The notes under the pieces were generated by a model. The model saw only the letters and a list, made by a program, of their open reading frames with translations. It was not told where the DNA came from and did not search any database. 61,851 nt of DNA, from positions 1 through 61,851 of IMG/VR virus record IMGVR_UViG_3300048597_000294. One strand, given 5' to 3'. Below, in pieces: positions 41,659-50,735 of the stretch. Positions within the stretch are counted from its first letter, which is position 1, and each line of letters begins with the position of its first letter. The position numbers and the translations under genes were made by a program. Source of the DNA: a virus.

Positions 41659-42725
41659 GCGCACCCCTTGACCAGGGGGATAACCCCAAGGCCAACCCCA
41701 TCCGTCGGCGGCACTTCGTCAAGTGGGAGCCGAAGCACTGGCGCGACGACAAGCCGCTCCAGTCGTGCTCGCTGGCGGCGCGCGGCCTGTGGACGGAGAT
41801 CCTGATGATCGTCCACGACTGCACACCGTACGGGCACCTGGTGCTCGGTGGTCGCGCGCCCGACAACGCGGAGATCGCGCGCCTCGTCGGCTCCACGCCG
41901 ACCGAAGTGAAGCGATGCCTCGCTGAGCTCGAGTCGAAGAACGTCTTCTCGCGCACGCCGGACGGCGTCATCTACTCGCGCCGGTACGTGCGCGACGAGA
42001 AGGCCTACGCCGAGGCGATCGTCAACGGCAAGAAGGGTGGGAATCCGGCGTTGAAACAGCCCGAACCCTTGGATGGGGGGATAACCCCCCCGCCAACCCA
42101 GGGGGATAACAGGTCCCTTCGTGCGCGCGATCGCGCGAGATCTTCAGATCTCCAGAAGGCTCAGAGCAACGGCAGTAGTTCGGTTCCTCTGACCGAATCC
42201 CAAGGGAACTCCTCGCGCTCAGCGCGCGCGCGAGAGGACTCGCCGCTGGCGTCGGAGGATCCGCCCACAGGCGAACACACCGCGTTCTGCACGTGGTGGG
42301 TCGAGCGCTACCGGGTGGCCACCACGACGCCCACGTGCCCACAGGGCGCGCGGTACGCGATGGACGCGACCGAGGGCGCGAAGGTCCGCGATCTGCTCGC
42401 CAGGGCGCGCGCGAACGGGCGTGGCGCGGACCTCGTGCGCGAGGTCGTCGATCGGTTCATCGCGCACCCGACGTTCGGGCGTGAGGCCCCGACCCTCGGG
42501 CGGATCCTCGCGAACTGGAACTCGCTCGTCGTGGCCGCGCCGGCCGCAGCCCTGCCGAAGCCATCGGCACCCGTCGAGACGCAGGAACAGCTCGACCTCC
42601 GCAATCGCTGGTTCGTCGTGCACTCGCGGCGCAACGGCGCGGTCCCCCCGTACCCCGGACACGAAGCCGCGAAGACGTGGCTCGAGCAACAAGCGCGCGA
42701 AGGCGCGAGCAAGGCATCGGCATGA
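41655..42725 (+). CDS. Replication protein with DnaD-like/winged-helix N-terminus (356 aa)
   Basis: The N-terminal 130 residues ([54 protein letters not shown]) form the winged-helix found in phage replisome-organiser proteins. A Ser/Gln/Arg-rich linker follows, then a helical C-terminal part with [12 protein letters not shown]. It likely binds the origin or a host helicase loader, since no phage helicase or polymerase is recognised. The GTG start overlaps the methyltransferase stop. Confidence 0.75.
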   Translation: MSAPLDQGDNPKANPIRRRHFVKWEPKHWRDDKPLQSCSLAARGLWTEILMIVHDCTPYGHLVLGGRAPDNAEIARLVGSTPTEVKRCLAELESKNVFSRTPDGVIYSRRYVRDEKAYAEAIVNGKKGGNPALKQPEPLDGGITPPPTQGDNRSLRARDRARSSDLQKAQSNGSSSVPLTESQGNSSRSARAREDSPLASEDPPTGEHTAFCTWWVERYRVATTTPTCPQGARYAMDATEGAKVRDLLARARANGRGADLVREVVDRFIAHPTFGREAPTLGRILANWNSLVVAAPAAALPKPSAPVETQEQLDLRNRWFVVHSRRNGAVPPYPGHEAAKTWLEQQAREGASKASA

Positions 42726-44209
42726 ACCCCGTCGAACTCCGCCTCATCGACCAGCGCCAGCGAGTCGTCGTCGACGAGGACCTGAACCCGCTCGGCTGGA
42801 CTCCGCTCGACCGACTGCACGGCGGGGTCATGGCGCACGACGTCGGGCTGTCGTACGAGAACTCGTGTCCCGGCGCCGGCGAGTTGTTCCTCGACCGGAT
42901 GGAGATCACGTTCGACGGACCGGTGACGGGCGTCTTGCCGTGCGCGAACTGGACCGCGCGCGGCAACGTCCTCGTCATCGGCGCCGGCGGCGAGTACCTC
43001 GCGCCTCGTTCGTCGCTCGTCGTGCGGTGGGACTACACCGCCACCGCGCCGACCGAGGTTCCGTACGGGAGCGCAACGGTGCGCTGGCACCCGTCGCAGA
43101 AGCGCGACGTCTTCGGACCGCTGAAGGCGTACCTCGAGAAGCCGCGGCCGACCGGCATGGTGCCGGTCTACGGTGGCGAGCAGGTCGCCCCGCCGGGCGC
43201 GCACGATCGTGACGGCGTGCCGGGACACGAGCAGGACGGTCCGGGCTTCCTGCTCCGCTCCGACCTGGTCATCAACCGCATGCCGATCGGGTGCGTGGAC
43301 CAGAGGACGGGCGAACCGCTCCTGCTGAACGATCCGGACTACACGCTCGTGCGCGGGTGGTCGAAGGCGACGCAGCTCGCCGAGTTCTCGCGCGCCTTCG
43401 CCCGCTACCAGGAATCGCGTGACCCCATCGTGACCTTGAAGGGCGCGTCGCGGTCACGGGAGCTGTTGCTGGGCACGCGGCGCGACAAGTGCGCGTCGGC
43501 GTTCGACGGGCAGCACCTGGGCAACGCGCTGGGCCACCTGCGCGCCGCGGCGCAATGCGGAGACCCGATCGCGATCCGCCACCTCGCGCTCATCGCGAAC
43601 GACTGCGCGATGGCCCGCCAGGACCCGTCCTCGATGGTTCGCGGCGGTCGCGACATGGCGTGGCGCATCGACGCGTGGGCGCACGCTCGCCAGCACTGGT
43701 TCCGCGCGGAGAGCTTCGCGGACGACCTCGTGGCGCGGCAGACGGGATCGGGTGCGTTCCTCCGCGCGCCCAAGGACTACCCGTTCAGCCCGACGCCGCA
43801 GAGCTTCGGGATGCCGCCCGACTTCGACACCGACGCGACGATGGAGCGGTGGCTGACCTGCTACGCGCTGGGCCTCTTCGGCCACACCGAGCCGATCCGG
43901 AAGGCGATCAGCGGGTGCCCCTGGCCAGTACCGAAATTCCTCGGCGTGGGCCGAAACCAGACCGAGAAGTTCCCGACGTACCAGCACCCCTGCGGGCCGG
44001 GCGACTACTTCCCCGACCTCGCGCTTGGCGTCCTCGCGACGCTCGATCCGGCCTCGACGGACTGGCAGTACCGCGCGCTCACGCAGCCGACGCCCGACGG
44101 CGTGCTGTGCGACTCGCTTCGGAAGCGGCGCGACGTGATGCGCGCGGCGACGTTGGGGCGAGAGCAGTCAGCCGTCCTCCTGTCGGTGCTCGAGCAGGTG
44201 CTCGCGTGA
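42722..44209 (+). CDS. Unknown 495-aa protein with beta N-terminus and helical C-terminus
   Basis: The first 150 residues are beta-rich (MEITFDGPVTGVLPCANWTA), and the C-terminal 250 residues are helical with Trp, His and Tyr in turns (MAWRIDAWAHARQHWFRAES, MERWLTCYALGLFGHTE), resembling an alpha/alpha-toroid enzyme. It is large for an early-operon gene. The ATG overlaps the previous stop (ATGA). No family can be named; it could be an enzyme, or a structural protein out of its usual place. Confidence 0.65.
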   Translation: MNPVELRLIDQRQRVVVDEDLNPLGWTPLDRLHGGVMAHDVGLSYENSCPGAGELFLDRMEITFDGPVTGVLPCANWTARGNVLVIGAGGEYLAPRSSLVVRWDYTATAPTEVPYGSATVRWHPSQKRDVFGPLKAYLEKPRPTGMVPVYGGEQVAPPGAHDRDGVPGHEQDGPGFLLRSDLVINRMPIGCVDQRTGEPLLLNDPDYTLVRGWSKATQLAEFSRAFARYQESRDPIVTLKGASRSRELLLGTRRDKCASAFDGQHLGNALGHLRAAAQCGDPIAIRHLALIANDCAMARQDPSSMVRGGRDMAWRIDAWAHARQHWFRAESFADDLVARQTGSGAFLRAPKDYPFSPTPQSFGMPPDFDTDATMERWLTCYALGLFGHTEPIRKAISGCPWPVPKFLGVGRNQTEKFPTYQHPCGPGDYFPDLALGVLATLDPASTDWQYRALTQPTPDGVLCDSLRKRRDVMRAATLGREQSAVLLSVLEQVLA

Positions 44210-45135
44210 AGTCCCCGCTGTGCATCTACCACGGCAACTGTGCCGACGGATTCGGCGCCGCGTGGGCCGTGTGGAAAGCGTTTGACGGCAAGGTCGACCT
44301 GGTTCCCGGCGTCTACCAGAACGATCCTCCTGACGTTGCCGGGCGCGACGTGATCCTCGTCGACTTCTCGTACAAGCGCGATGCCATGAAGGGTGTAGCG
44401 ATGCGCGCGGCGTCGGTGCTCGTGCTCGACCACCACAAGAGCGCGATCGAAGACCTCGTTCCGATCTGCGTTCCGGGCAAGGCGCGGGGATCGCACGGTC
44501 TCCTCGAACCGAAGGACTGGGACCACCACCTCACCAACGTCGCCCAGGACTCTTGCGAGGGGATCCCTTGGGCGGTCTACGCGATCTTCGACACGCGCCG
44601 TAGCGGAGCCACGATCGCGTGGGACTTCTTCAATCCGGGACGCGAGCGCCCCAAGCTGCTCGACCACATCGAAGACCGCGACTTGTGGACGTTCCGCTTG
44701 CCCGGAACCCGCGAGATCCAGGCCGCGCTGTTCAGCTTTCCCTACGACATGCAGCGATGGGACGACCTCATCATGCGTGGCGACCTCGCGAAGCTGCGCG
44801 CCGAGGGCGAGGCGATCGAGCGCAAGCACCACAAGGACGTGGCCGAGCTCGTGGCCGTCACGCAGCGCCCGATGCGAATCGGCGGACACGTGGTGCCCGT
44901 CGCGAACCTGCCCTACACGCTGACCTCGGACGCCGGGCACCTCATGGCGCAGGGCCAGCCGTTCGCCGCGTGCTACTGGGACACGCCCGCTGGGCGCGTG
45001 TTCTCGCTGCGTTCGACCGACGCTGGCCTCGACGTCTCGGAGATCGCGAAGCTGTACGGGGGCGGTGGACACCGCAACGCGAGCGGCTTCCGCGTGGCCT
45101 TCGACCAGCTCGCGCAGTTCGAGGTGCTCGCGTGA
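44206..45135 (+). CDS. DHH-family phosphohydrolase (309 aa)
   Basis: Motif I YHGNCADGFGAAW is near residue 8, the DHH motif VLDHHK covers Asp75-His76-His77, and the DHHA1 end GGGGHRNASGF lies near residue 290. The family includes RecJ-like exonucleases, oligoribonucleases and cyclic-dinucleotide phosphodiesterases. Its size is close to stand-alone DHH phosphohydrolases, so a nucleotide substrate such as a short RNA or signalling dinucleotide is as likely as DNA. GTG start overlaps the previous stop. Confidence 0.88.
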   Translation: MKSPLCIYHGNCADGFGAAWAVWKAFDGKVDLVPGVYQNDPPDVAGRDVILVDFSYKRDAMKGVAMRAASVLVLDHHKSAIEDLVPICVPGKARGSHGLLEPKDWDHHLTNVAQDSCEGIPWAVYAIFDTRRSGATIAWDFFNPGRERPKLLDHIEDRDLWTFRLPGTREIQAALFSFPYDMQRWDDLIMRGDLAKLRAEGEAIERKHHKDVAELVAVTQRPMRIGGHVVPVANLPYTLTSDAGHLMAQGQPFAACYWDTPAGRVFSLRSTDAGLDVSEIAKLYGGGGHRNASGFRVAFDQLAQFEVLA

Positions 45136-45536
45136 CCCGCCCCCTCCCTCCCGCGATCCGCGCGGCGATCGCAGCGCACAAGCCGAACGGATCCTCGACG
45201 CCTCGCGCGCCGCGCCGTGGACGCATGAACCGCACCGAGGCCGCGTACGCCGCCGAGCTTTCGATCCGCAAGGCAGCGGGCGAGGTCATCGACTTCGGCT
45301 TCGAGCGCATGAAGCTGCGCCTCGCGGACGGCGCGTGGTACTGCCCCGACTTCCTCCTCGTGATGGCCGACCGCTCGATCGAGCTGCACGAGGTCAAGGG
45401 CTTCGAGCGCGAGGCCGCGATCGTGCGGCTCAAGGTCGCCGCCGAGCTGTACCCGCACTTCCGCTTCTACCTCGTGAAGAAGGTGGACGCGGGGTGGTCG
45501 CGGCGCTGGATCGGACCGGCGAGCGATTCGAACTGA
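45132..45536 (+). CDS. DUF1064 endonuclease-like protein (134 aa)
   Basis: MNRTEAAYAAELSIRKAAGE, then AWYCPDFLLVMADRSIELHE, then VKGF, match the DUF1064 family of phage VSR/endonuclease-like proteins, with the Asp, Glu-x-Lys metal-site pattern. It may nick or resolve DNA during replication. The start overlaps the DHH stop (GTGA). Confidence 0.85.
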   Translation: MTRPLPPAIRAAIAAHKPNGSSTPRAPRRGRMNRTEAAYAAELSIRKAAGEVIDFGFERMKLRLADGAWYCPDFLLVMADRSIELHEVKGFEREAAIVRLKVAAELYPHFRFYLVKKVDAGWSRRWIGPASDSN

Positions 45537-45556
45537 ACCACCAACACGAGGCCCCG

Positions 45557-46399
45557 ATGAAGACGTTTGAACTGCGAATCACTCCCGACAAGGCCCGCGA
45601 GTTCCTCAAGAAGAACAAGGGCAACCGTCCGATCCGCGCGTCCTGGGTCGAGAACTTGGCCGGGATGATCCAGCGCGGTGAGTGGGAGACGACACACCAA
45701 GGCATTGCCTTCGACGAGGACGGAAACCTCCTCGACGGACAGCACCGATTGAACGCGATCATAGCGGCGGGAAAGGCCGTCGACATGCTCGTGACGACGG
45801 GGCTCGACAAGGACGTGTTCAAGCACATCGACGGCGGTCGCGTCCGCACACCAGCCGACCGGCTCAAGCTGCTGAGCGACGAGCACGACAACACGCTGGC
45901 GGTCGGGTGTGTGCGGGCCTATCTCACCGCAGCGGTGGTCAAGAACCTCCCATCGGTGACGATCGACATGACGGACAACGCGTTCCTCGAAATGGCCGAC
46001 GAGTTCACGGCGGTCGCGGAGGCGTTTCACCGCCGCATCCCAGGCATCACCGTTGCGCCGGTCGGAGCCGCGATCGCGTGCTACATGAGCGTGCACAAGA
46101 TGCGCGGGCGCGCGTTCCTGGCGAGCATGGTCAGCGGAGAGGGGTTGTCGTCCAAGTCGCCCGTGCTCGTCCTGCGCGAAGCCCTTGTCGCCAAGCGCGT
46201 CGGATCCCTGCACGATCAGTATTGGAAGACCATCCAGGCGACGAAGTCACACTACGGCGACCGCCAGATGGTGAAGGTGCAGGCCGCGACCGAAGACTGG
46301 CGCGGGAACAAGTATTCGACCCTGGCCTACGCCCGTTCGCGTGCAGCGACGCGTGGAGCGGAGTCGGCGAAGGTCTTGAAGATGCGCCAGCGCGCCTGA
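45557..46399 (+). CDS. ParB/Srx-like phage protein with DGQHRL motif (280 aa)
   Basis: The N-terminal part (RPIRASWVENLAGMIQRGEW, then DEDGNLLDGQHRLNAIIAA) carries the DGQHRL signature of a ParB-like phage family. The C-terminal 150 residues are helical. These proteins are common in phages and may be nucleases or DNA-partition-like regulators. The gene starts a short cluster; its ATG is 20 bases after the DUF1064 stop. Confidence 0.78.
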   Translation: MKTFELRITPDKAREFLKKNKGNRPIRASWVENLAGMIQRGEWETTHQGIAFDEDGNLLDGQHRLNAIIAAGKAVDMLVTTGLDKDVFKHIDGGRVRTPADRLKLLSDEHDNTLAVGCVRAYLTAAVVKNLPSVTIDMTDNAFLEMADEFTAVAEAFHRRIPGITVAPVGAAIACYMSVHKMRGRAFLASMVSGEGLSSKSPVLVLREALVAKRVGSLHDQYWKTIQATKSHYGDRQMVKVQAATEDWRGNKYSTLAYARSRAATRGAESAKVLKMRQRA

Positions 46400-46499
46400 C
46401 CCACACACCCGCCGAGCCGTGGTGCGCGGGGAGATCCCGCGACGCCTGGGATGGGTCATGAATCACTCGGCGGACCTACCAAGACGAAGGAGAGACACG

Positions 46500-46811
46500 A
46501 TGCGGACAACGGTCGATGGGATTGAACTGATCCGCGCATTCGACGCTGCGCAGAGACGCGTCAAGTCGGCAGAAGACCAGGCGTATCGGGCTCAGAGCGC
46601 GCTCACTGAGGCGAAGTGCGCGCTCGGAGAGTGGCTGGTCCCCAAGGATGCCACGATCGGTGACGTGTTCTGTCTCGCCGTCGGCGACGCGTTCCTGGAG
46701 GTGCGCGTGATCGATAGGCGCGCCTTTCAAGAGGGTGGCGGCGAGGTGTCGCTCGGCCTGGACTACGTCGTCGGGTGGCGCAACGGCGTCGCGCCGCGAA
46801 AGGGGCTGTGA
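46500..46811 (+). CDS. Hypothetical protein (103 aa)
   Basis: GAAGGAGAGACACG is a clear ribosome binding site before the ATG. The protein is helical (RRVKSAEDQAYRAQSALTE) and then beta-rich (AVGDAFLEVRVIDRRAFQ). No family recognised. It is separated from the upstream gene by about 100 bases. Confidence 0.65.
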   Translation: MRTTVDGIELIRAFDAAQRRVKSAEDQAYRAQSALTEAKCALGEWLVPKDATIGDVFCLAVGDAFLEVRVIDRRAFQEGGGEVSLGLDYVVGWRNGVAPRKGL

Positions 46812-46814
46812 TCC

Positions 46815-47330
46815 ATGAACGCAGCCAACATCGCCCTGCTCTCGCTCTTCACGATCCTCGGGTTCGCCATCGGCGTGTTCAGCACGCGGACCGCCACACG
46901 TCGCGGCCTGCGCGAGTACCTCGATCGCGCGATCGTCAACTGGCGCGTGCATCGCGATAAGGCCTGGGACGCCGAAACGCGAGAGACGGCGGAGTGCTAC
47001 GTCGACGCCTTCCAGAGCGTGCGTGTCTCGATCTTTGGTTCGAGGCTTCCGCCCGTCCTGCTCTGCGCCCTGCTGTTCGCGGGGTGCGGGCCCGAAACGG
47101 ACATCCCCAGGAAGACTCTCGTCGTCCCGAGCCAAGACGGCACGGGCCGGTTCGTGCTCGAGGCCGTCGATCGCTACAGCGACGGCAACGCATACAACAG
47201 CACGCGCACGGTCTACGTCCTGCGCGACACCGAGACGGGACGCGAGTTCGTGGGAGTTTCGGGCGTCGGCATCGCGGAGATCGGCTCCCACTCCACCGGC
47301 AAGAACCACACTGCGACGGACGAGCGATGA
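46815..47330 (+). CDS. Membrane protein with an embedded lipoprotein signal (171 aa)
   Basis: The protein has an N-terminal membrane helix (about residues 4-24) and a charged helix, then an internal stretch LPPVLLCALLFAGCGPET, which is a full lipoprotein signal with lipobox and Cys near residue 92. An in-frame GTG at 47019 could start a separate lipoprotein. The end (VLEAVDRYSDG, then VYVLRDTETGREFVGVSGVG) looks like a DUF6440-type domain. It may make two proteins from one frame, or be a fused pair. Confidence 0.6.
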   Translation: MNAANIALLSLFTILGFAIGVFSTRTATRRGLREYLDRAIVNWRVHRDKAWDAETRETAECYVDAFQSVRVSIFGSRLPPVLLCALLFAGCGPETDIPRKTLVVPSQDGTGRFVLEAVDRYSDGNAYNSTRTVYVLRDTETGREFVGVSGVGIAEIGSHSTGKNHTATDER

Positions 47331-47487
47331 ACGATCCGCAGCACGAAACCCAGGTTGAGCCGGTGCCGGAAGCTCTGCCGCGCCCGCCTCGCATGAACGC
47401 CGCGACGCTCATGGCATTCGCGGCAGCGGCGATTGGCGGAGGACCGATCGCACGCGAGCAGATCCAACGCCGCCGTCGCGCGGACTC
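47327..47487 (+). other. N-terminal coding fragment, possibly frameshifted into 47488-47670
   Basis: ATG at 47327 overlaps the previous stop (ATGA), and the reading (NDPQHETQVEPVPEALPR, then AATLMAFAAAAIGGGP) is plausible to about residue 50, after which it turns Ser/Arg-rich like an out-of-frame reading. The frame at 47488 then reads well. A -1 shift near 47480 would fuse them; a sequencing error or a decayed gene is equally likely. Confidence 0.4.
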
Positions 47488-47670
47488 GTGCGGCCCCGCG
47501 ACGCGGTCGAAGACGTGGTCCCCGAGAAGATCCGTGTGCGCCGCATCATCGCGAACGAGTTCAAGGGCGCCGAGTACTGGCGGCACGGTCAGTGGCGATT
47601 CGTCACAGGCCCCCGCAACGGCCGTGTGCTGCTGTTCACGTGCGAGCGCCGGAAGCCCGAAGAGAACTGA
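47488..47670 (+). CDS. Small hypothetical protein (60 aa)
   Basis: Reading from GTG at 47488 gives a coherent short protein (EKIRVRRIIANEFKGAEYWR, ending in FTCERRKPEEN). It may be a separate gene or the second half of the reading that starts at 47327. No family recognised. Confidence 0.5.
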   Translation: MRPRDAVEDVVPEKIRVRRIIANEFKGAEYWRHGQWRFVTGPRNGRVLLFTCERRKPEEN

Positions 47671-47696
47671 GAATACCCCTTCGCAAGGAGATCCAA

Positions 47697-48053
47697 ATGA
47701 GCAAGAGCAGTGGCAAACCGTCGGGTGCGTCCTCGATCCCGGACACCGTGAGGCACAAGGCGTGCGAGGCACTTGCCATCATGGGCATCGATGCTCGGTT
47801 CGAGCCCGATGGGAAGACTCTGAGATTCCGTTGCCCTTGCGGCTGCGGACGCATCGGCGGCACTTGGATCGGAGCTTCCGACCGGCTTCTAGGGCTTGGC
47901 GCGAGCGGGGACGCCATGGTCGTGCATTCGCTCGCCAGCGCCCTATGCGGGAACGTCTCTCGCCTGACCCTCGCACCACACGCCCACGCGCCCATGTCGA
48001 CCGAGATCGACGTCGCAGCGTTCGAGGCGCTCACGCCGTTCCGTCTCGCCTGA
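47697..48053 (+). CDS. Hypothetical protein with CxCGCG motif (118 aa)
   Basis: AAGGAG precedes the ATG. The protein has a CPCGCGRIGGTW cluster, perhaps a metal site, and a hydrophobic, helical centre (GDAMVVHSLASALCGNVSRL). No family recognised. It sits just ahead of the zinc-ribbon and packaging genes. Confidence 0.6.
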   Translation: MSKSSGKPSGASSIPDTVRHKACEALAIMGIDARFEPDGKTLRFRCPCGCGRIGGTWIGASDRLLGLGASGDAMVVHSLASALCGNVSRLTLAPHAHAPMSTEIDVAAFEALTPFRLA

Positions 48054-48061
48054 TCGACCCC

Positions 48062-48295
48062 ATGCCCGCCCGAGTCCTCGTCGACGCCACCCTGGGCAAC
48101 CCCACGCGCGCGCGCTACGCCTGCACGTCGTGCTCCCAGCTCGTGTACCTCGACCAGATCGATCGCCCGAACCCCGTCACGTTCGCCGACTACGTCCTAC
48201 GCCGGGACTGCCCACGCAAGCCGCGGTGCCAGCCGTGGAAGGATAGGGGCTGCGTGTTCGTGACACTCGATCCACGCCCCGCCGCGTCGACGTAA
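48062..48295 (+). CDS. Small zinc-ribbon protein (77 aa)
   Basis: A Cys-x2-Cys at YACTSCSQLVYL and a later RDCPRKPRCQPW pair can bind zinc. The ATG at 48062 follows the previous stop by eight bases. It lies directly before the small terminase, so a packaging-related role is possible but not shown. Confidence 0.6.
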   Translation: MPARVLVDATLGNPTRARYACTSCSQLVYLDQIDRPNPVTFADYVLRRDCPRKPRCQPWKDRGCVFVTLDPRPAAST

Positions 48296-48299
48296 CCCC

Positions 48300-48989
48300 A
48301 TGCAGCTACCAAACCCCATGCGTTCTCCGGAGAAGCCCGCAGACCCCCGGTCAGCCCGAATCAAGTGCGCGGGCCAGAAGAAGCGCGGCGGGCCCTGCGG
48401 ATCCTGGGCCCTCCACGGTGAGGCCAAGTGCCGGATGCACCTGGGCAAGAAGCCCGGCACGCACGGCGGGCGACCGCTCGTCAACGGCATCCGTTCCTCC
48501 CTCCCGCAGCGGCTCCGCGAGCGCGCCGACGCGGCGGCAGCGGACGAGCGCCTCACCGACCTGCGCGAGCTGATCGCAGTCCTCTCCGCCCTCGTGCAGA
48601 CCGTCGCCTCGCGCATCGAGGAGGGGGACACGCCGGAATTCCGCCGCCGCGCGCTCGAGCTGGTCGACGACATGGTGTCGAAGAAGGGCCAGCCCGACGG
48701 CGAAGCTGGCAAGGCTCTGCACGCGTTGATCACGCACATTCGCACCGGACACTCCGACGTGCTGGCCGAAGCACTCCTGTGGGACCGCATCGAGCGCATG
48801 GGCAAGCGCGTCGAGGAGCTGAAGAAGATCGAGCTCTCCGCCAAGAACGCGATCAGCATCGACGAGCAGACGAAGCAGTGGGTGCGTGTGCTCTCCATCC
48901 TCGAGCGTCTCATCCCCGCCGAACTCTTCCCGACGGTGCGCGACGGCCTCGCGCGCGAAGTGCTGCCACCGGCTACGTCGCTGAACTAG
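48300..48989 (+). CDS. Terminase small subunit (229 aa)
   Basis: The N-terminus (CAGQKKRGGPCGSWALHGEA, then KCRMHLGKKPGTHGG) has the Cys/His/Gly pattern common in small terminases of this group. The remainder is helical with a DELRELIAVL-type oligomer core and a coiled-coil before the C-terminus. It would recognise the packaging site and bind the large subunit. The ATG at 48300 is four bases after the previous stop. Confidence 0.82.
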   Translation: MQLPNPMRSPEKPADPRSARIKCAGQKKRGGPCGSWALHGEAKCRMHLGKKPGTHGGRPLVNGIRSSLPQRLRERADAAAADERLTDLRELIAVLSALVQTVASRIEEGDTPEFRRRALELVDDMVSKKGQPDGEAGKALHALITHIRTGHSDVLAEALLWDRIERMGKRVEELKKIELSAKNAISIDEQTKQWVRVLSILERLIPAELFPTVRDGLAREVLPPATSLN

Positions 48990-48998
48990 GATCGGGGC

Positions 48999-50735
48999 GT
49001 GATCGAACGTGTCCCCTGGTCTCCCGCATTCGCCAACGCGTTCGCGGCCGCGCACGCAAAGGCGGTCGAGGCGGTACGCGATCGCGGGATGATGGAGCGC
49101 CTTCGGGCGGACCTGCTGAAACTCCGAGACCGCCCTTTGCCGTTCGTGCGCGAGTGGCTCGGCGGGCAGACGTGGAGCGCGCCCCGTGGAATCCTGCGCG
49201 CGGTGCACAAGCACAAGCGCGTCGCCGTGTGCGGCTGCCGCAAGTCCACGAAGAGCCACACGGCGTGCTACGCGGGCCTGAGCTTCTTCTGCACAGGGCC
49301 CTGCCGGGTGATCGTGACGGGCTCGACCTACTCTCAGGTCCGCGAGAACATCTTCGCCCGCATGCGCAAGATGCACGCCGCCTCGAGGAAGATCCTGCCC
49401 GGTCGCGCCGGGGTGACGTCGTTCCGAATGGAGCACGACGCCAACTGGTTCATGATCGGGATCTCGACCAACAAGCCCGGCTACATCCAGGGCTTCCACG
49501 GGGACATCCACCTCGACCCCGCGCTCGAGTTCGACGACCAGTGGGTGGACGAGGACTCGCTGCTCGCTCCCGACCCGCGCGCCCTGGACCTCGACCTCGC
49601 GCTGGCCGAGCAGGCCGAGAAGGATCCGGAGGGCACACTCGACCGGCAACTGTGGGAAGCGAAAAAGGTACGGGCGCGCCTCTTCCTCATCCTCGACGAG
49701 TCGGCCGAGATGCGCGCGCCGATCATCGAGACGCTCGAGGGCTCGTTGATGGGCGACGACGCCTACGCCCTCCAACAGTTCAACCCGACGTTCATGCCGG
49801 AGAGCGACCATCCGGCCGCGCGCGCGCTGCTTCCAGGCTCGCAATGGCACCGCATCCACATCGCTGGCCGCGAGCCTCCGGAGGGAACGCACGGGCCCGC
49901 TGCCGGCGAACCAGAAGCGAAGTTTGACGAGTGCTACCACGGCATCCCGACGTCGATCATGGATGACGCGTGGGTCGCTGGGCGCATCGCCGACCCGTCG
50001 TGGGGACCGACCGGCGCCATGACCATGTGCCATGTCTACGGCCTGCCCGCCGGCGTTGACGCGGAGCGCCAGTTCATCCCGCCGCGCCTGATCCGCATCG
50101 AGCCGGAGCTCGCGGTCTCGGGCGAGCTCGACGACCGCCACATCGGGATCGACGTGGGTGCGTCCGACGGCGGCGACCCGTCCGTCGCAACGCTGTGGGT
50201 CGGCGGAATGCTCGCGGCCCAGGTCGCGTGGCAGACGCACAACACCATGGCGACCGTGGGCAAGATCCTCGAGCTGCGCCGCAAGTGGGGCGTCGGTGGT
50301 GAACCGGTTCTCGCGCGCAACGTGCACGTCGACCGCACGGGCGTTGGGCACGGCGTCGTGGACCGCCTGATCGAGATGGGGCACTGGGTCGACGGGATCG
50401 ACTTCGGCAAGGGGCCGCGCTACGCGCACGTGGCGCTGACCGGAGGCCTGCGCTTCGCCAACCTCAAGTCGGAGCTGTTCTGGGTGTTCCGCCGCCTGCT
50501 CGAGGAGCAGCAAGTCTGCGTCCCCAGCACGTACCACAAGACCCGCGAGCAATCCGGCTGGTACACCTACAAGTTCTCGGTGAAGATGGGGGAGACGGTG
50601 ATCGCGGTGAAAGAGGACAAGCCCACGATCAAGACGACGTTTGGCAAGTCGCCGGACCACTTCGAGTCGGCCGCGATCGGCCTCGCGCGCGGCGGTGCGA
50701 GCTACTCCTCGATCACGCTGGTCGACAGCCTCTGA
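48999..50735 (+). CDS. Terminase large subunit (578 aa)
   Basis: An ATPase domain has a deviant Walker A, CGCRKSTKS (residues ~78-86), and Walker B LFLILDE (Asp233-Glu234). The nuclease domain carries Asp385 (HIGIDVGASD), Asp near VHVDRTGVGHG and a C-terminal FESAAIG. It packages and cuts phage DNA through the portal. The start is GTG. The next gene starts within its stop (TGATG). Confidence 0.93.
   Translation: MIERVPWSPAFANAFAAAHAKAVEAVRDRGMMERLRADLLKLRDRPLPFVREWLGGQTWSAPRGILRAVHKHKRVAVCGCRKSTKSHTACYAGLSFFCTGPCRVIVTGSTYSQVRENIFARMRKMHAASRKILPGRAGVTSFRMEHDANWFMIGISTNKPGYIQGFHGDIHLDPALEFDDQWVDEDSLLAPDPRALDLDLALAEQAEKDPEGTLDRQLWEAKKVRARLFLILDESAEMRAPIIETLEGSLMGDDAYALQQFNPTFMPESDHPAARALLPGSQWHRIHIAGREPPEGTHGPAAGEPEAKFDECYHGIPTSIMDDAWVAGRIADPSWGPTGAMTMCHVYGLPAGVDAERQFIPPRLIRIEPELAVSGELDDRHIGIDVGASDGGDPSVATLWVGGMLAAQVAWQTHNTMATVGKILELRRKWGVGGEPVLARNVHVDRTGVGHGVVDRLIEMGHWVDGIDFGKGPRYAHVALTGGLRFANLKSELFWVFRRLLEEQQVCVPSTYHKTREQSGWYTYKFSVKMGETVIAVKEDKPTIKTTFGKSPDHFESAAIGLARGGASYSSITLVDSL

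Noticed and set aside
46994-48295. A single 433-codon gene
   Set aside because: Most of the frame is Arg/Ser-rich and overlaps several better readings. Only the last 77 codons (48062-48295) have zinc-ribbon features and a suitable start.
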